A stretch of 64,000 nt of DNA from Arthrobacter sp. SLBN-112 (GCF_006715225.1 NZ_VFMU01000001.1:2914001-2978000), one strand, 5' to 3'; positions 44,835 to 60,428 are shown, counted from the stretch's first letter. Numbers and translations are program-made. The notes: a model not told the origin generated them from the letters alone.

Positions 44835-45676
44835 GCAGCGCAGAGATGACCGGCGCAGGGACAACCAGCAAGTCGGCAGCAGCCATTGACAGGGCACGGT
44901 CCCAGGGACGCTCCGCCCTCATCGGTTACCTCCCTGCCGGCTACCCCAGCGTGGAGGACACCATCGCCGCAGGCATTGCCCTGGCGGAGAACGGTGCGGA
45001 CCTGATCGAGATCGGCATTCCCTACTCGGACCCCGTCATGGATGGCCAAGTCATCCAGGCTGCCACCACCGAGGCACTGGCCAAGGGCTTCCACGTCAGC
45101 CAGGTATTCGACGTCGTTGCCGGCATCACCAGCAGGACCGACGCCGCTGTCCTGGTCATGACCTACTGGAACCCGGTGGTCCGGATGGGCGTGGATGAGT
45201 TCTCGCGCCGGCTGTCCGAAGCCGGGGGAGCCGGGCTCATCACCCCGGACCTGATTCCGGACGAGGCCGCCGAATGGATGGCAGCCTCGGACAAGTATGG
45301 CCTGGACCGTGTGTTCCTCGTGGCGCCGTCCTCCACCACGGAACGCATGCAGCGGACCGTGGATGCAAGCCGCGGCTTCGTCTACGCCGTCTCCATCATG
45401 GGCGTCACCGGAGCCCGCACATCAGTCAGCACCGCAGCCAAGGACGTTGTCGCCGCCGCGCACGCCGCCGGCGCCGAACGCGTCTGCGTTGGGCTGGGCG
45501 TCTCCACGGCCGACCAGGTCCGGGAGATCGCTGCCTACGCCGAAGGCGTCATCGTGGGCACCGCCCTGGTGGCAGCCCTCCGCGACGGGGGAGTGGACGC
45601 CGTCGGCGCCCTCACCAAAGACCTGAGCACGGGCCTGACGCGGGAACAAGGCCTCACGCAGGAAACCGGGGCCTAA
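44831..45676 (+). CDS. trpA: Tryptophan synthase alpha chain
   Basis: Cleaves indole-3-glycerol phosphate and channels indole to TrpB, 281 aa. [31 protein letters not shown] (catalytic Glu and Asp), [12 protein letters not shown] and GVTGARTSV are present. GTG 44831 overlaps the trpB stop. It is the last trp gene; lgt follows after 3 nt. Confidence 0.96.
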   Translation: MSSAEMTGAGTTSKSAAAIDRARSQGRSALIGYLPAGYPSVEDTIAAGIALAENGADLIEIGIPYSDPVMDGQVIQAATTEALAKGFHVSQVFDVVAGITSRTDAAVLVMTYWNPVVRMGVDEFSRRLSEAGGAGLITPDLIPDEAAEWMAASDKYGLDRVFLVAPSSTTERMQRTVDASRGFVYAVSIMGVTGARTSVSTAAKDVVAAAHAAGAERVCVGLGVSTADQVREIAAYAEGVIVGTALVAALRDGGVDAVGALTKDLSTGLTREQGLTQETGA

Positions 45677-45679
45677 AGC

Positions 45680-46846
45680 ATGCAGCCACTCCTTCAGGCA
45701 GCCGCGCTGGTGCCCGCCCTTGCGCCCGCCAGCATCCCCAGCCCGGACTGGTCCGGCTTCGACATTCCCCTGCCGTGGGGCAGCCTGCGGATCCACGCCT
45801 ACGCGCTGTGCATCCTCGCCGGAATCGTCGTGGGCCTCTGGCTGACGTCCGTCCGCTGGGCCAAGCGCGGTGCCCCTGAAGGCAGTGTCTGGGACATCGT
45901 CATCTGGGCCATCCCCTTCGGCATCATCGGGGGCCGGCTCTACCACGTGGTCTCGTCACCGGATGCCTACTTCGGGCCTGGCTTCGACGGCACCGGGGAC
46001 CTCTCGCTGATCCCGCAGATCCAGCGCGGCGGGCTGGGGATCTGGGGCGCCGTCGTCCTCGGTGCCGTCGGCGCCTGGATCGGCTGCCGCCGCAGCGGCG
46101 TCAAACTGAGCGCATTCGTCGACGCCGCTGCGCCGGGCCTGCTCCTGGCCCAGGCCGTTGGCCGGTGGGGCAACTACTTCAACCAGGAACTCTTCGGCGG
46201 TCCCACCACCCTGCCGTGGGGCCTCCAGGTCGACGCAGACAACCCAAACTTTCCTGCAGGCATGCCCGCGGACACCCTGTTCCACCCCACGTTCCTCTAC
46301 GAATCGCTGTGGAACCTGGCCGGCGTCGTGATCCTGCTTGCCCTGGACCGGCGCTTCACCTTCCGCCGAAGCCGGCTCTTCTGGCTGTACGCCATGTACT
46401 ACACCCTGGGCCGGGTCTGGATCGAGGCAATGCGCATCGACGACGCTGAACAGATCAGCATCTTTGGCATCACCACCAGGCTCAACGTGTGGACCAGCAT
46501 CTTCGTGTTCCTGGCAGCCCTGACCGCCTTCATCCTCCTGGGACTCAAGGGCAGGCCGGATCCGGACACCGTATACCTGCCGGGCCGTGAACCGGAGAAG
46601 ACTGCGGAGCCGGGAACGGAGGCGGCGGCCGGTCATGAAGTCCGGGATCCGGACGACGTTGTCTCAGATAGTGATTCGCGTGGTAATCTCCCTGATAGCC
46701 ACAGCGGTTCCAGGCATGCTTCCGACCCCACGGAAGAAGCCGCGGCGGCACCGGCCGGCTCAAAGCCCGGACCGGATGCAACGGCGGCCGGACATTCCGG
46801 CAGCACAGCCACAGGACCCGCACCGGAAGCCGGCACCAGTAAGTAG
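45680..46846 (+). CDS. lgt: Prolipoprotein diacylglyceryl transferase
   Basis: Membrane enzyme adding diacylglycerol to lipobox cysteines, 388 aa. It has seven hydrophobic helices, with [24 protein letters not shown] and the signature [16 protein letters not shown]. The last about 90 residues are a hydrophilic Glu/Asp/Gly/Ser-rich tail not found in proteobacterial Lgt. It is 3 nt after trpA, so probably in the same transcript. The island lipoprotein near 60 kb would be one of its substrates. Confidence 0.94.
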   Translation: MQPLLQAAALVPALAPASIPSPDWSGFDIPLPWGSLRIHAYALCILAGIVVGLWLTSVRWAKRGAPEGSVWDIVIWAIPFGIIGGRLYHVVSSPDAYFGPGFDGTGDLSLIPQIQRGGLGIWGAVVLGAVGAWIGCRRSGVKLSAFVDAAAPGLLLAQAVGRWGNYFNQELFGGPTTLPWGLQVDADNPNFPAGMPADTLFHPTFLYESLWNLAGVVILLALDRRFTFRRSRLFWLYAMYYTLGRVWIEAMRIDDAEQISIFGITTRLNVWTSIFVFLAALTAFILLGLKGRPDPDTVYLPGREPEKTAEPGTEAAAGHEVRDPDDVVSDSDSRGNLPDSHSGSRHASDPTEEAAAAPAGSKPGPDATAAGHSGSTATGPAPEAGTSK

Positions 46847-46978
46847 GGCGCCGGCCAGGCAGGGCAGCAGAGCCACCGCTCGAAGCGCCCGAAAACCACA
46901 ATGTCGTGGCATGGGGCACCGTCCGGCCGGCATGTATTTGCCACCTGATGATGTCTCGGGCAGGGGCCTGCGTAACCG

Positions 46979-47008
46979 TTAGTTCAGCAGGCTGCGCTGA
47001 CCTACAAT
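46979..47008 (+). promoter_or_regulatory. Candidate gltB promoter
   Basis: TTAGTT and TACAAT are separated by 18 bp, about 100 nt upstream of gltB, in the 263-bp gap after lgt. The rest of the leader is unannotated; AGGAGGA lies 10 nt before the gltB ATG. Confidence 0.45.
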
Positions 47009-47109
47009 TTCCAGTAATCAACACTTTGTTGTGCCCACCGCAGCGGCGCCGACGAGTGGGGCCAACGGTGTCCCTTCCATACGCACGATCAGGAGGAAGG
47101 ACGTCTCCC

Positions 47110-53173
<6,064 letters not shown>

Positions 53174-53236
53174 GGTGCATCGAGGGTTCACCTCGCCGAC
53201 AACTTAACCAATGCAAGAGACCAATAGGGTAGGTAT

Positions 53237-54727
53237 ATGAGACGCGCAAAAATTGTGGCTACGTTTGGCCCGGCAATTGCCAGCTATGAAAACACCCTCG
53301 CGGTGCTGGAAGCCGGCGTTGACGTGGCCCGCATGAACATGAGCCACGGCGACTACACCGTGCATGACAACACCTATGAGAACGTCCGCAAGGCAGCAGC
53401 CGACCTTGGCAAAGCCGTTGCCATCATGGCCGACCTGCAGGGCCCCAAGATCCGCCTGGGCCGCTTCGTGGACGGCCCGCACGCGCTGGCCGTGGGTGAC
53501 ATCTTCACCATCACCACCGAGGACGTTCCCGGTACCCAGGAAATCTGCTCCACCACCCTGAAGAGCCTCACCGAGGACGTCAAGGTGGGCGACGCCCTGC
53601 TGATCGACGACGGCAAGGTGGCACTGCGCGCCGTCGAGGTGGACGACGTCAAGGTTGTCACCACGGTGACAGTGGGCGGCATGGTGTCCAACAACAAGGG
53701 CATCAACCTTCCCGGCGTGGCCGTCAACGTTCCCGCCCTGAGCGAAAAGGATGAGGACGACCTCCGCTGGGCCATGCGCCGCGGTGTTGACCTGGTGGCC
53801 CTGTCCTTCGTGCGTGACGCCTCCGACATCACGCGCGTGCACGAGATCATGGACGAGGAAGGCCGCCGCGTGCCGGTCATCGCCAAGATCGAAAAGCCGC
53901 AGGCCGTTGAGCAGCTGCCCGAAATCATTGACGCGTTCGACGCCATCATGGTGGCCCGTGGCGACCTTGGCGTAGAGCTTCCGCTGGAGGAAGTGCCGAT
54001 CGTCCAGAAGCGCGCCATTGAACTGGCCCGCCGCTGGGCCAAGCCGGTCATCGTGGCCACGCAGGTCCTGGAATCCATGATCGACAACCCGCGCCCCACC
54101 CGTGCAGAGGCTTCCGACTGTGCCAACGCCGTCCTGGACGGTGCTGACGCCGTCATGCTCTCCGGCGAGACCAGCGTGGGCAAGTACCCGATCGAAACCG
54201 TCAAGACCATGGCCCGGATCATCGAATCCACCGAGGTCCATGGCCTGGAGCGCGTCCCCCCGCTGGGCACCAAGCCCAGGACCCGCGGCGGCGCCATCAC
54301 CCGTGCCGCCGTCGAAATTGCCGACCAGCTGGACGCCAAGTACATCTGTGCGTTCACCCAGTCCGGCGACTCCGCACGCCGGCTCTCCCGCCTGCGTCCC
54401 ATCAAGCCGGTCTTCGCCTTCACCCCGGTGGAGCAGGTCTGGAACCAGCTGGCGCTGACCTGGGGTATCCAGCCGGTACTGGTCCAGATGGTGGACCACA
54501 CCGATGCGATGACCGCGCAGGTGGACCGCAGCCTCGAGGAAATGGGACTCGTCCAGGACGGTGACCTGGTGGTTATCGCCGCCGGGTCCCCTCCCGGAAA
54601 GGCCGGCTCCACGAACTCTCTTAAGGTGCACAAGGTGGGCGACCTCGCGGACTCCACTTATGCGGGTGAAGTCACCAGCAACAAGGAAAAGCTCGGCCCC
54701 TGGCCGGAAAAGAAGAAGAAGGCCTAG
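53237..54727 (+). CDS. pyk: Pyruvate kinase
   Basis: Terminal glycolytic kinase, 496 aa. KIVATFGPA, ARMNMSHGD, DLQGPKIRLG, VIAKIEKPQAVE (catalytic Lys), MVARGDLGVELP and IVATQVLESMI are present. It starts at ATG 53237 after a 63-bp gap. The C-terminal tail ends in a Lys-rich run. A strong terminator follows. Confidence 0.97.
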   Translation: MRRAKIVATFGPAIASYENTLAVLEAGVDVARMNMSHGDYTVHDNTYENVRKAAADLGKAVAIMADLQGPKIRLGRFVDGPHALAVGDIFTITTEDVPGTQEICSTTLKSLTEDVKVGDALLIDDGKVALRAVEVDDVKVVTTVTVGGMVSNNKGINLPGVAVNVPALSEKDEDDLRWAMRRGVDLVALSFVRDASDITRVHEIMDEEGRRVPVIAKIEKPQAVEQLPEIIDAFDAIMVARGDLGVELPLEEVPIVQKRAIELARRWAKPVIVATQVLESMIDNPRPTRAEASDCANAVLDGADAVMLSGETSVGKYPIETVKTMARIIESTEVHGLERVPPLGTKPRTRGGAITRAAVEIADQLDAKYICAFTQSGDSARRLSRLRPIKPVFAFTPVEQVWNQLALTWGIQPVLVQMVDHTDAMTAQVDRSLEEMGLVQDGDLVVIAAGSPPGKAGSTNSLKVHKVGDLADSTYAGEVTSNKEKLGPWPEKKKKA

Positions 54728-54741
54728 TCTTCAGACATAGC

Positions 54742-54775
54742 AAAGGACCCCTGCCGGTTGGCAGGGGTCCTTTTG
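54742..54775 (+). terminator. Rho-independent terminator of pyk
   Basis: AAAGGACCCCTGCC pairs with GGCAGGGGTCCTTT around a 4-nt loop, ending in TTTT, 14 nt after the pyk stop. Because pdtaR converges, it may serve both strands. Confidence 0.92.
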
Positions 54776-54827
54776 CACGCTGGTGACCGGGCCCGTCGTC
54801 GGAAATTCCTTGCCGGGGGGCCGGCGC

Positions 54828-55433
54828 CTAGTTGACCTGGTTGATGATGGTCTCGGCGACTTCGCGCATGCTGAGGCGCCGGTCCATGGAGGTCTTCTGG
54901 ATCCAGCGGAACGCCTCGGGTTCGGTCAGGCCCATCTTGGTGGTCAGCAGGCTCTTGGCGCGTTCGACGAGCTTGCGGGTGGCGAACTGTTCCTGGAGGT
55001 CCGACACTTCGCTCTCGAGGGCCTTGATTTCCTCGTGGCGGGAGAGTGCGATCTCCAGCGCCGGGATGAGGTCTGCGGGGGTGAACGGCTTGACCACGTA
55101 GGCCATTGCACCGGCGTCGCGGGCGCGCTCCACCAGTTCCTTCTGGCTGAAGGCGGTCAGCAGCACCACGGGGGCGATGCGGGCCTTGACGATCTTCTCC
55201 GCTGCGGAGATGCCGTCCATGACGGGCATCTTGACGTCCATGAGGACCAGGTCGGGCTTGAGTTCCTCGGCGAGCTGGACGGCCTTCTCGCCGTTGTCCG
55301 CCTCACCCACGACGTCATATCCTTCGCCGCGCAGGATCTCGATGATGTCGAGGCGGATGAGGGTTTCATCCTCTGCCACAATGACGCGGCGCGCCGGCTG
55401 GGACGTGGGCTTGGACTCCGTCTGTTCAGTCAC
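54828..55433 (-). CDS. pdtaR: ANTAR-domain response regulator, PdtaR-like
   Basis: Two-component regulator acting as an RNA-binding antiterminator, 201 aa. The receiver domain (17-130) has EDETLIR, phosphoacceptor Asp in LVLMDVKMPVMDG, TAFSQ and the Lys in YVVKPF. A short coiled coil (EIKALESEVSDLQEQF) links to the ANTAR domain ending in EAFRWIQKTSMDRRLSMREVAETII. It resembles mycobacterial Rv1626, whose partner kinase PdtaS is usually elsewhere. It converges on pyk. Confidence 0.93.
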   Translation of the reverse strand: MTEQTESKPTSQPARRVIVAEDETLIRLDIIEILRGEGYDVVGEADNGEKAVQLAEELKPDLVLMDVKMPVMDGISAAEKIVKARIAPVVLLTAFSQKELVERARDAGAMAYVVKPFTPADLIPALEIALSRHEEIKALESEVSDLQEQFATRKLVERAKSLLTTKMGLTEPEAFRWIQKTSMDRRLSMREVAETIINQVN

Positions 55434-55634
55434 GGGATCTCCTTGAAAAGGTACGGCGGGACATCACTATCTTAGGTGCCACCGCGGCTGTACTTGGCTT
55501 GCAGGGTTTGTTTGCGGCGACGGCGGCGCGATTCTGGAATTCAGCCTATCTGCATGTAGAGTAATTCCGCGTACGTGAAGCGATCGCGTTGCTCACAGTC
55601 AGCTGTGGGCGTACTTCGGCTTCATGTAATCCGC

Positions 55635-55716
55635 GCCCGAGTGGCGGAATTGGCAGACGCGCCGCACTCAAAATGCGGTATCGAAAGGTGTGTGGGTTCG
55701 AGTCCCACCTCGGGCA
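55635..55716 (+). tRNA. tRNA-Leu (CAA)
   Basis: The 82-nt class II tRNA has acceptor GCCCGAG/CTCGGGC, anticodon CAA in loop CTCAAAA, a variable arm and T-arm GGGTTCGAGTCCC. It marks the change from conserved genes to the atypical region downstream, a position typical for island integration, though no second copy of its 3' end is found in the window. Confidence 0.96.
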
Positions 55717-56206
55717 CAGTGTCTTCGCAGGTCAGAAGCGTTTTGTCTTCCTACTGTTGACAAAGCTTGACAATTACGCATCCCTGGTGATGTTTGGCCT
55801 TCATCGTGGCCGAGGGCAGTCCCAGACAGGGGGACCAGGAGAATTAAGTCGTGCCCAAGCTCTTGCACGGCTCCGCGCAGGCCTTGTTGTGTGGCGGCTT
55901 CCAGAAGCCAAGGGGAGTGCACGTGGCCCGATGTCTGGCAAACAAATCATCAGCCGAATTTCGATCAATTGTCGCTTCATCGCCGAGGGATGGGCGCCTG
56001 GTGATAACAAACTTCACCGACAGCATCGATCGACTCGGACGGGCTCATGCCGACCGCGTATATATCTTCCTATCGTTTGACGGGAGGTCATCAAACACGC
56101 CGGAAACAAACGCCAGGTCCCACTGCTTCTACGTCCCTGACCATGACTATCGATCGGATTTTCAGTAACGGTTTCGGACTCTGCGCGCCGCGAACCTGGC
56201 CTGCCA
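55717..56206. other. Gene-poor island start, nothing recognised
   Basis: 490 bp after tRNA-Leu. All frames give short open stretches without family signatures. No integrase is recognisable; a faint LVITNFTDSIDRLGRAHA reading near 55995 recalls serine recombinases but is too weak to call. Composition is less GC-rich than the core. Confidence 0.5.
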
Positions 56207-56434
56207 TTACTGAGAGGCCGCCGCGTCCGTTTCCTCTGCCTCCACTCTTTCCTCCGTCGCCTCAGCTTCCTTGCGCTGTTTGGCGAGCAGTTCGAGTAGC
56301 TGCTCGTCACTGATCCAGTTATGGAGTGCCTTGCGCCTGCGGCTCCGCCACATGCCGCCGGGGACCTTCTCGTAGATCAGCGCGAAGCCCACATGGACAC
56401 GCGTGCCCACCGGCAGGTGCCTCAAATCGCTCAT
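56207..56434 (-). CDS. Small hypothetical protein
   Basis: A 75-aa protein I do not recognise (MSDLRHLPVGTRVHVGF...). ATG 56434 was chosen because AAAGGTGG is 7 nt upstream. It has a basic middle (MWRSRRRKALHNWI) and a C-terminal Glu/Ala-rich helix. The first half resembles a small beta-barrel. No partner is evident. Longer in-frame starts exist but read through the apparent ribosome-binding site. Confidence 0.55.
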   Translation of the reverse strand: MSDLRHLPVGTRVHVGFALIYEKVPGGMWRSRRRKALHNWISDEQLLELLAKQRKEAEATEERVEAEETDAAASQ

Positions 56435-56537
56435 GTCTCGTCCACCTTTGTCGTCCCGACCTTGCGAGCGGTCATAAGGCCCGGGCGATGGCTCATGTCG
56501 TTCCACCGTTCTTCCTCCCTGACTCATAACGCGGATA

Positions 56538-56690
56538 GTGCAGGACGGTGGCCGGCTGATTGCTTCCAACCGCGGAGCAGGCAAATTAGGAGATGACTCA
56601 GACACGGTCGCAATGGTGGAGGGTAACGCGGTCGTCCGCAGGGTTGAACTGGAGTTCAAGGCACATAAATTTGTCAAGGCTCTACGCTGA
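56538..56690 (+). CDS. Possible 50-aa ORF
   Basis: A GTG-started frame reading VQDGGRLIASNRGAGKLGDD and ending VRRVELEFKAHKFVKALR looks protein-like, alternating hydrophobic and charged residues. It has no clear ribosome-binding site and may be the remnant of a longer gene. Divergent from the 75-aa ORF. Confidence 0.3.
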   Translation: MQDGGRLIASNRGAGKLGDDSDTVAMVEGNAVVRRVELEFKAHKFVKALR

Positions 56691-56760
56691 ATCCGAGCGG
56701 CTCGACGAGCTGGGCTGGTACACCTGTCCCAATCCGCATGATTTGATCGAGGCTTGCTAG

Positions 56761-57523
56761 AGTCCGACTACGACAACTGAGTTCGCCGCGGCAGTGGACA
56801 CGCTAAATACGGCGTGCCATAACACCTTCGGTGACCCAGCCACTTGGCTAACGGCTGACGGGTACCCAGACAGCTGGCCCTCTGCGTCATGGACTCGCTG
56901 TGGTCCACGAGGCCCTCGTACCAGCCCGTCCAGAACGTCGTGGCACGTTATTCAGCTCATCGCGGCCTCAACGGTCATGACGCCAGCCAGGACGGCCCGC
57001 GCGAGCTCCTTCGCGTCTTCATGGAGGTAGGCTCAGGCGACCGGTTTGCCGATGTGGTGGAGAACCACAACCGGGCCTATTCATATCCGAAGGCCATGTT
57101 GAAGGCGCGGAGGTTGTCTATCAGCCCGCCTTGGCCTTTGACAAAATGGGCATCAGGACTATGAAGGACCTGCACGCCCAGTATGAAGCGGATGAGCACC
57201 TTACCGACTCAAAGGGCGTGGCTGAAACTGCCCAGCCAATCGTCCGGCGTCACATTCACCTACCTTATGATCCTAGCCAGCTACCCCTCTGTGAAGCCGG
57301 ACCGTATGATCATCCGCTTCGTTAAAAAGCATGGAAATCTCTCGAGGGATATCACGCCGACCCAGACTAGTGATTTGGTCAAGCAGGTGGCGAAGCAATA
57401 TCCGTCGCAGCACATCGCTTAGATCGCGTCATCTGGCGCTACACATCCGGACGAACGGTCCTCCGCGACACGCCACAGGCTGCCTGCGCTGGGCTACTCG
57501 GGTTCCGCTTGTTGCCTCTCTAG
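56761..57523 (+). pseudogene. Broken conserved hypothetical, HhH/glycosylase-like
   Basis: One ancestral protein can be read across four frame changes. Segments: TTTTEFAAAVDTL ... DPATWLTADGYPDS (to about 56875), LALCVMDSLWSTRPSYQPV ... SYPKAMLK (to about 57100), AEVVYQPALAFDKMGIRTM ... AQPIV (to about 57245), TYLMILASYPSVKPDRMIIR ... KQYPSQHIA (to 57419), then LDRVIWRYTSGR to a stop at 57521. The order and motifs (ALCVxDSxWS, SVKPDRM, LDxxIWRYxSGR) match an actinobacterial helix-hairpin-helix-like family I know only as hypothetical. No start codon remains. Confidence 0.7.
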
Positions 57524-57537
57524 CCATCAGAGCCGTG

Positions 57538-57726
57538 ATGGTCGTAAAGGGTGTCCTTAAGGTCACGCCAGTCGTGTTAGCGCCTGTGCCCGATGAAGAT
57601 TTTCCGTGGCTGCGCTGGTGGCATGACTGGCTCGGCGCCGGGTCTTTGTCTACCCATGCCCGCAGGACTTCCGAGGGCCGCAGCAGTGTGGCCTATGCCG
57701 TAGCGCTCATGGAAATACTTGTGTAG
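57538..57726 (+). CDS. Possible 62-aa ORF
   Basis: The frame from ATG 57538 encodes MVVKGVLKVTPVVLAPVPDE and then a Trp-rich FPWLRWWHDWLGAG segment. No family is recognised and no convincing ribosome-binding site is present. It may be residual sequence of the broken gene upstream. The remaining gap to 57837 shows nothing else. Confidence 0.25.
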   Translation: MVVKGVLKVTPVVLAPVPDEDFPWLRWWHDWLGAGSLSTHARRTSEGRSSVAYAVALMEILV

Positions 57727-57837
57727 GTACAAGGGGTTTGGTGGACGGATACCTTTAGCAAGCCACTCAAGTAATGCGGGCGACCAGTCGGCAATCTGAT
57801 CGAGTGTGTATGACGTTCAGCTGAAGGGGACAATAGG

Positions 57838-59442
57838 GTGATTCTTATGACCTTGCACGTAAGCCTTTCAGCGATGACATCAAACTGCGGTGACGAAGTT
57901 GAACTCCCCTCAGCGGGTGTCACTTGTATCGTTGGCGGGAACAACGCCGGCAAGTCTCAAACTCTTCGAGACATTGCCAGCCTGCTCGTGAATCAACAGG
58001 CCGCCACCGTGGTACTAAAGCGGATAGCGCTGAGGAAACCAGCGGGGCTTACCCCTGAAGAAGCAGAGCAATTCCTGGAGGCGCACGCGTTGCGAATGCC
58101 GCCCCAGCCGGGCCAGCATCGGACGTATACTTCGCTCATGTCCGGCGGTGCCGGGGCGCAGCCGTCGCACGTGGCCCAATCTCTTGCTGAAGCACCAGAT
58201 ACTCTAGGAAATGCTTGGCACTTCTTTTTTCGCCACCTAACCACTGGTTCTCTGGCTTCTTGGTCCAGCCACGGAATCGGTCACGTGGGCATTCCTGCCA
58301 GTGGGACACCCGATTCCCCACTTCAGCAGATCTTTCGGAATGGCGCACTTGAGGAGCAGTTATCACAGCTGTCGTATGAAGTATTCGGGGAGTACCTCAC
58401 CCTTGACCGGATCAACATGGACGTTCGTTTCCGGGTTGGCAAAGTCGACATGGATGTGCCGCCGATGAATCGCCCAACGATTGACTACGCGAATGCAGTT
58501 GCGGCTTTACCCACGCTGGAAAGCCAGGGCGATGGTGTGAAGAGCTTTTTGGGGCTAGCAACGGCTGTCCTTGTTGGGCGTTTTCAGATTCTACTGATTG
58601 ATGAGCCTGAAGCCTTCCTTCACCCGGGACAAGCGAGAACGCTTGGAAGGTGGCTTAGCCGACAGGCCGCCCGGCGTCAGATGCAGATTGTTATTGCAAC
58701 TCATGATCGGGACCTAGTCCTTGGCTTGCTCGAGGGTGATGAGCCGTCGGTGACGGTGGTGAGGGTGGTACGGGATGGGTCTGCCAACCGGCTTCACGCT
58801 ATTCCGGCCAAAGAATTGAATGAGGCATGGGCCGATCCGGTATTGCGGTATTCAAATATCTTGCAGGGTCTGTTTCATCGGCGAGTCGTGGTTTGTGAGT
58901 CAGATTCCGACTGTCGCTTCTACGGGGCGGTGTTGGATGAACTCGCCAACAAAAACGGTCAGCGTGCACAGGCTGATGACGTCCTACTCGTGCCAAGCGG
59001 CGGGAAGGCCGGGGTAGCGACTTTGGCGCGTTCTCTTGAAAAACTAGACGTCGAAACGCATGCCTTCGTTGATTTCGACACCCTGAATAATAAGGCGATT
59101 ATCCAAGGCATCGTTGAGGCGGTGGGTGGCACGTGGACTCCTGACATCGATGCTGATTTTCTGACGTTTGTTCGTCCGATTCAGAACGATAAGCTCTGGG
59201 GCCAAGTTAAGGCGCAGGGTTTGGCTGCCGTCCCAGCCGGAGAACCAAACGTAGCCTGTCAAAGACTCCTGAGAGTGCTCAATAGTATGCGAGTCCATAT
59301 TGTGCCTAGTGGGGAAATTGAAAGCTTTGACCGCACGAGCTCATCTCACGGGCCAGCATGGGTGAGTGAAGCCCTGGCAAAGGGTCTACACAAATCTTCC
59401 GGTGCGGCGCATGACTACGTGGCAAACCTATTGCTGAGCTAG
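57838..59442 (+). CDS. OLD-family ATPase with C-terminal TOPRIM nuclease
   Basis: A 534-aa AAA/ABC-type ATPase. Walker A GGNNAGKSQ at 33-41, signature-like LESQGDGVKSF near 227, Walker B ILLIDEPEAFLHP near 251, and H-loop ATHDRDLV near 287. The C-terminal part looks TOPRIM-like, with VVVCESDSDCRFY (catalytic Glu) near 350 and HAFVDFDTLNN (D-x-D) near 411. GTG 57838 has AAGGGG 7 nt upstream. OLD proteins are metal-dependent nucleases used in anti-phage defence; no Gabija helicase or retron is adjacent. Less GC-biased codons suggest acquisition. It is intact among decayed neighbours. Confidence 0.82.
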   Translation: MILMTLHVSLSAMTSNCGDEVELPSAGVTCIVGGNNAGKSQTLRDIASLLVNQQAATVVLKRIALRKPAGLTPEEAEQFLEAHALRMPPQPGQHRTYTSLMSGGAGAQPSHVAQSLAEAPDTLGNAWHFFFRHLTTGSLASWSSHGIGHVGIPASGTPDSPLQQIFRNGALEEQLSQLSYEVFGEYLTLDRINMDVRFRVGKVDMDVPPMNRPTIDYANAVAALPTLESQGDGVKSFLGLATAVLVGRFQILLIDEPEAFLHPGQARTLGRWLSRQAARRQMQIVIATHDRDLVLGLLEGDEPSVTVVRVVRDGSANRLHAIPAKELNEAWADPVLRYSNILQGLFHRRVVVCESDSDCRFYGAVLDELANKNGQRAQADDVLLVPSGGKAGVATLARSLEKLDVETHAFVDFDTLNNKAIIQGIVEAVGGTWTPDIDADFLTFVRPIQNDKLWGQVKAQGLAAVPAGEPNVACQRLLRVLNSMRVHIVPSGEIESFDRTSSSHGPAWVSEALAKGLHKSSGAAHDYVANLLLS

Positions 59443-59564
59443 ACTGTATTGCCGCAGTTGCCTCATTTATGGAGAAATTCCAATGGATGTTCATTCTGCT
59501 TTGATAGTGCGGTCCATTGGTCTCACATGGAAAAGCATTCAGCTGTCAGGAGTAAGAATTGCAT

Positions 59565-60374
59565 ATGCGTACGGGCTTCCTCGCGATGTCCACATTGGTG
59601 CTGGCCCTCGCCGCCTGCTCAACGCCCGAAGCCAATTCGACGGGCGACCGAGCTACAAGCAGCAGTCCGTCAGCGGCGGTGACAGCCGCTGCACCTTCTA
59701 CCCCCGCAATTGCGGTGCCTGCCGAAGTGAAGCTTGGCACCGTGACGGACATCGTGGCGGCGGGATGGCTTGCCGGGATTCCTCGGCCCTCTTTCCCCTC
59801 GGGCCCCCAAGGAAAAGTCGCTGTGGTTGCGAGTGGACCCGTTACGGTGCGTCCTACCAAGACGTCGATCGTGCCCATCGTCGTCCGCAACAGCACCCAA
59901 AAGGCTGTAACGAATGTTGAAGTGACCGGTGCAGCCATGGACGCTACCGGGAAGATTCTCGGCTCGGCACATAGTCTTATTTTTTCGCCGACAACGGCGC
60001 CGTCGGGTGGAGTCGCATTCGGATTCGTCTACTTCGATCCGATGATTCCGGAGGATGCCAAGATAGATTTCACCGTCGTCTCCAAGTCTGCTGCAGGTGG
60101 GTTAAATGCCCAAGATCTGACGGTGGAGCAAGCCAATGTTGTCGGAGACTCCATCACGGGTAAAGCGACCAACAAGCACGCGTATGCCGTCAAGGGTTCC
60201 TTTACCGTGAACGTGACCTGCTTCGACGAGGCCGGTGCCCTGCTCACCTCTGAAATCGGTTTTGCCTCGCCGACGGCTAGCGTTGCCCCCGGTGATAGCG
60301 TGACGTGTCAAGTAGATCTCCACGGAACACCGTGCCCATCGTCTCTCGTAGGGGTATCAGGTTCCCAGTACTAG
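59565..60374 (+). CDS. Secreted lipoprotein, FxLYD-like domain
   Basis: A 269-aa predicted lipoprotein. The signal peptide ends in lipobox LALAAC with Cys18, followed by a Ser/Thr/Ala-rich linker (19-50). Two beta-sandwich-like units appear: VPIVVRNSTQKAVTNVEVTG ... and a second GKATNKHAYAVKGSFTVNVTCFD ... PGDSVTCQVDL, resembling FxLYD/immunoglobulin-like domains with a possible Cys-Cys bond. ATG 59565 has CAGGAG upstream. No function is assigned; it is likely tethered to the outer face of the membrane. Confidence 0.72.
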   Translation: MRTGFLAMSTLVLALAACSTPEANSTGDRATSSSPSAAVTAAAPSTPAIAVPAEVKLGTVTDIVAAGWLAGIPRPSFPSGPQGKVAVVASGPVTVRPTKTSIVPIVVRNSTQKAVTNVEVTGAAMDATGKILGSAHSLIFSPTTAPSGGVAFGFVYFDPMIPEDAKIDFTVVSKSAAGGLNAQDLTVEQANVVGDSITGKATNKHAYAVKGSFTVNVTCFDEAGALLTSEIGFASPTASVAPGDSVTCQVDLHGTPCPSSLVGVSGSQY

Positions 60375-60428
60375 CGGGTTCCGGAAGGCCCAGGAGGTGG
60401 CTGGGTCGACACCGCTCTGTCACCCCCT

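Noticed and set aside
53204..54631. 475-codon frame antisense to pyk
   Set aside because: pyk motifs are complete on the plus strand; the antisense frame is compositional.
55851..56168. Serine-recombinase remnant after tRNA-Leu
   Set aside because: Only a vague DRLGRA-like stretch in one frame; no catalytic Ser motif or extended similarity.
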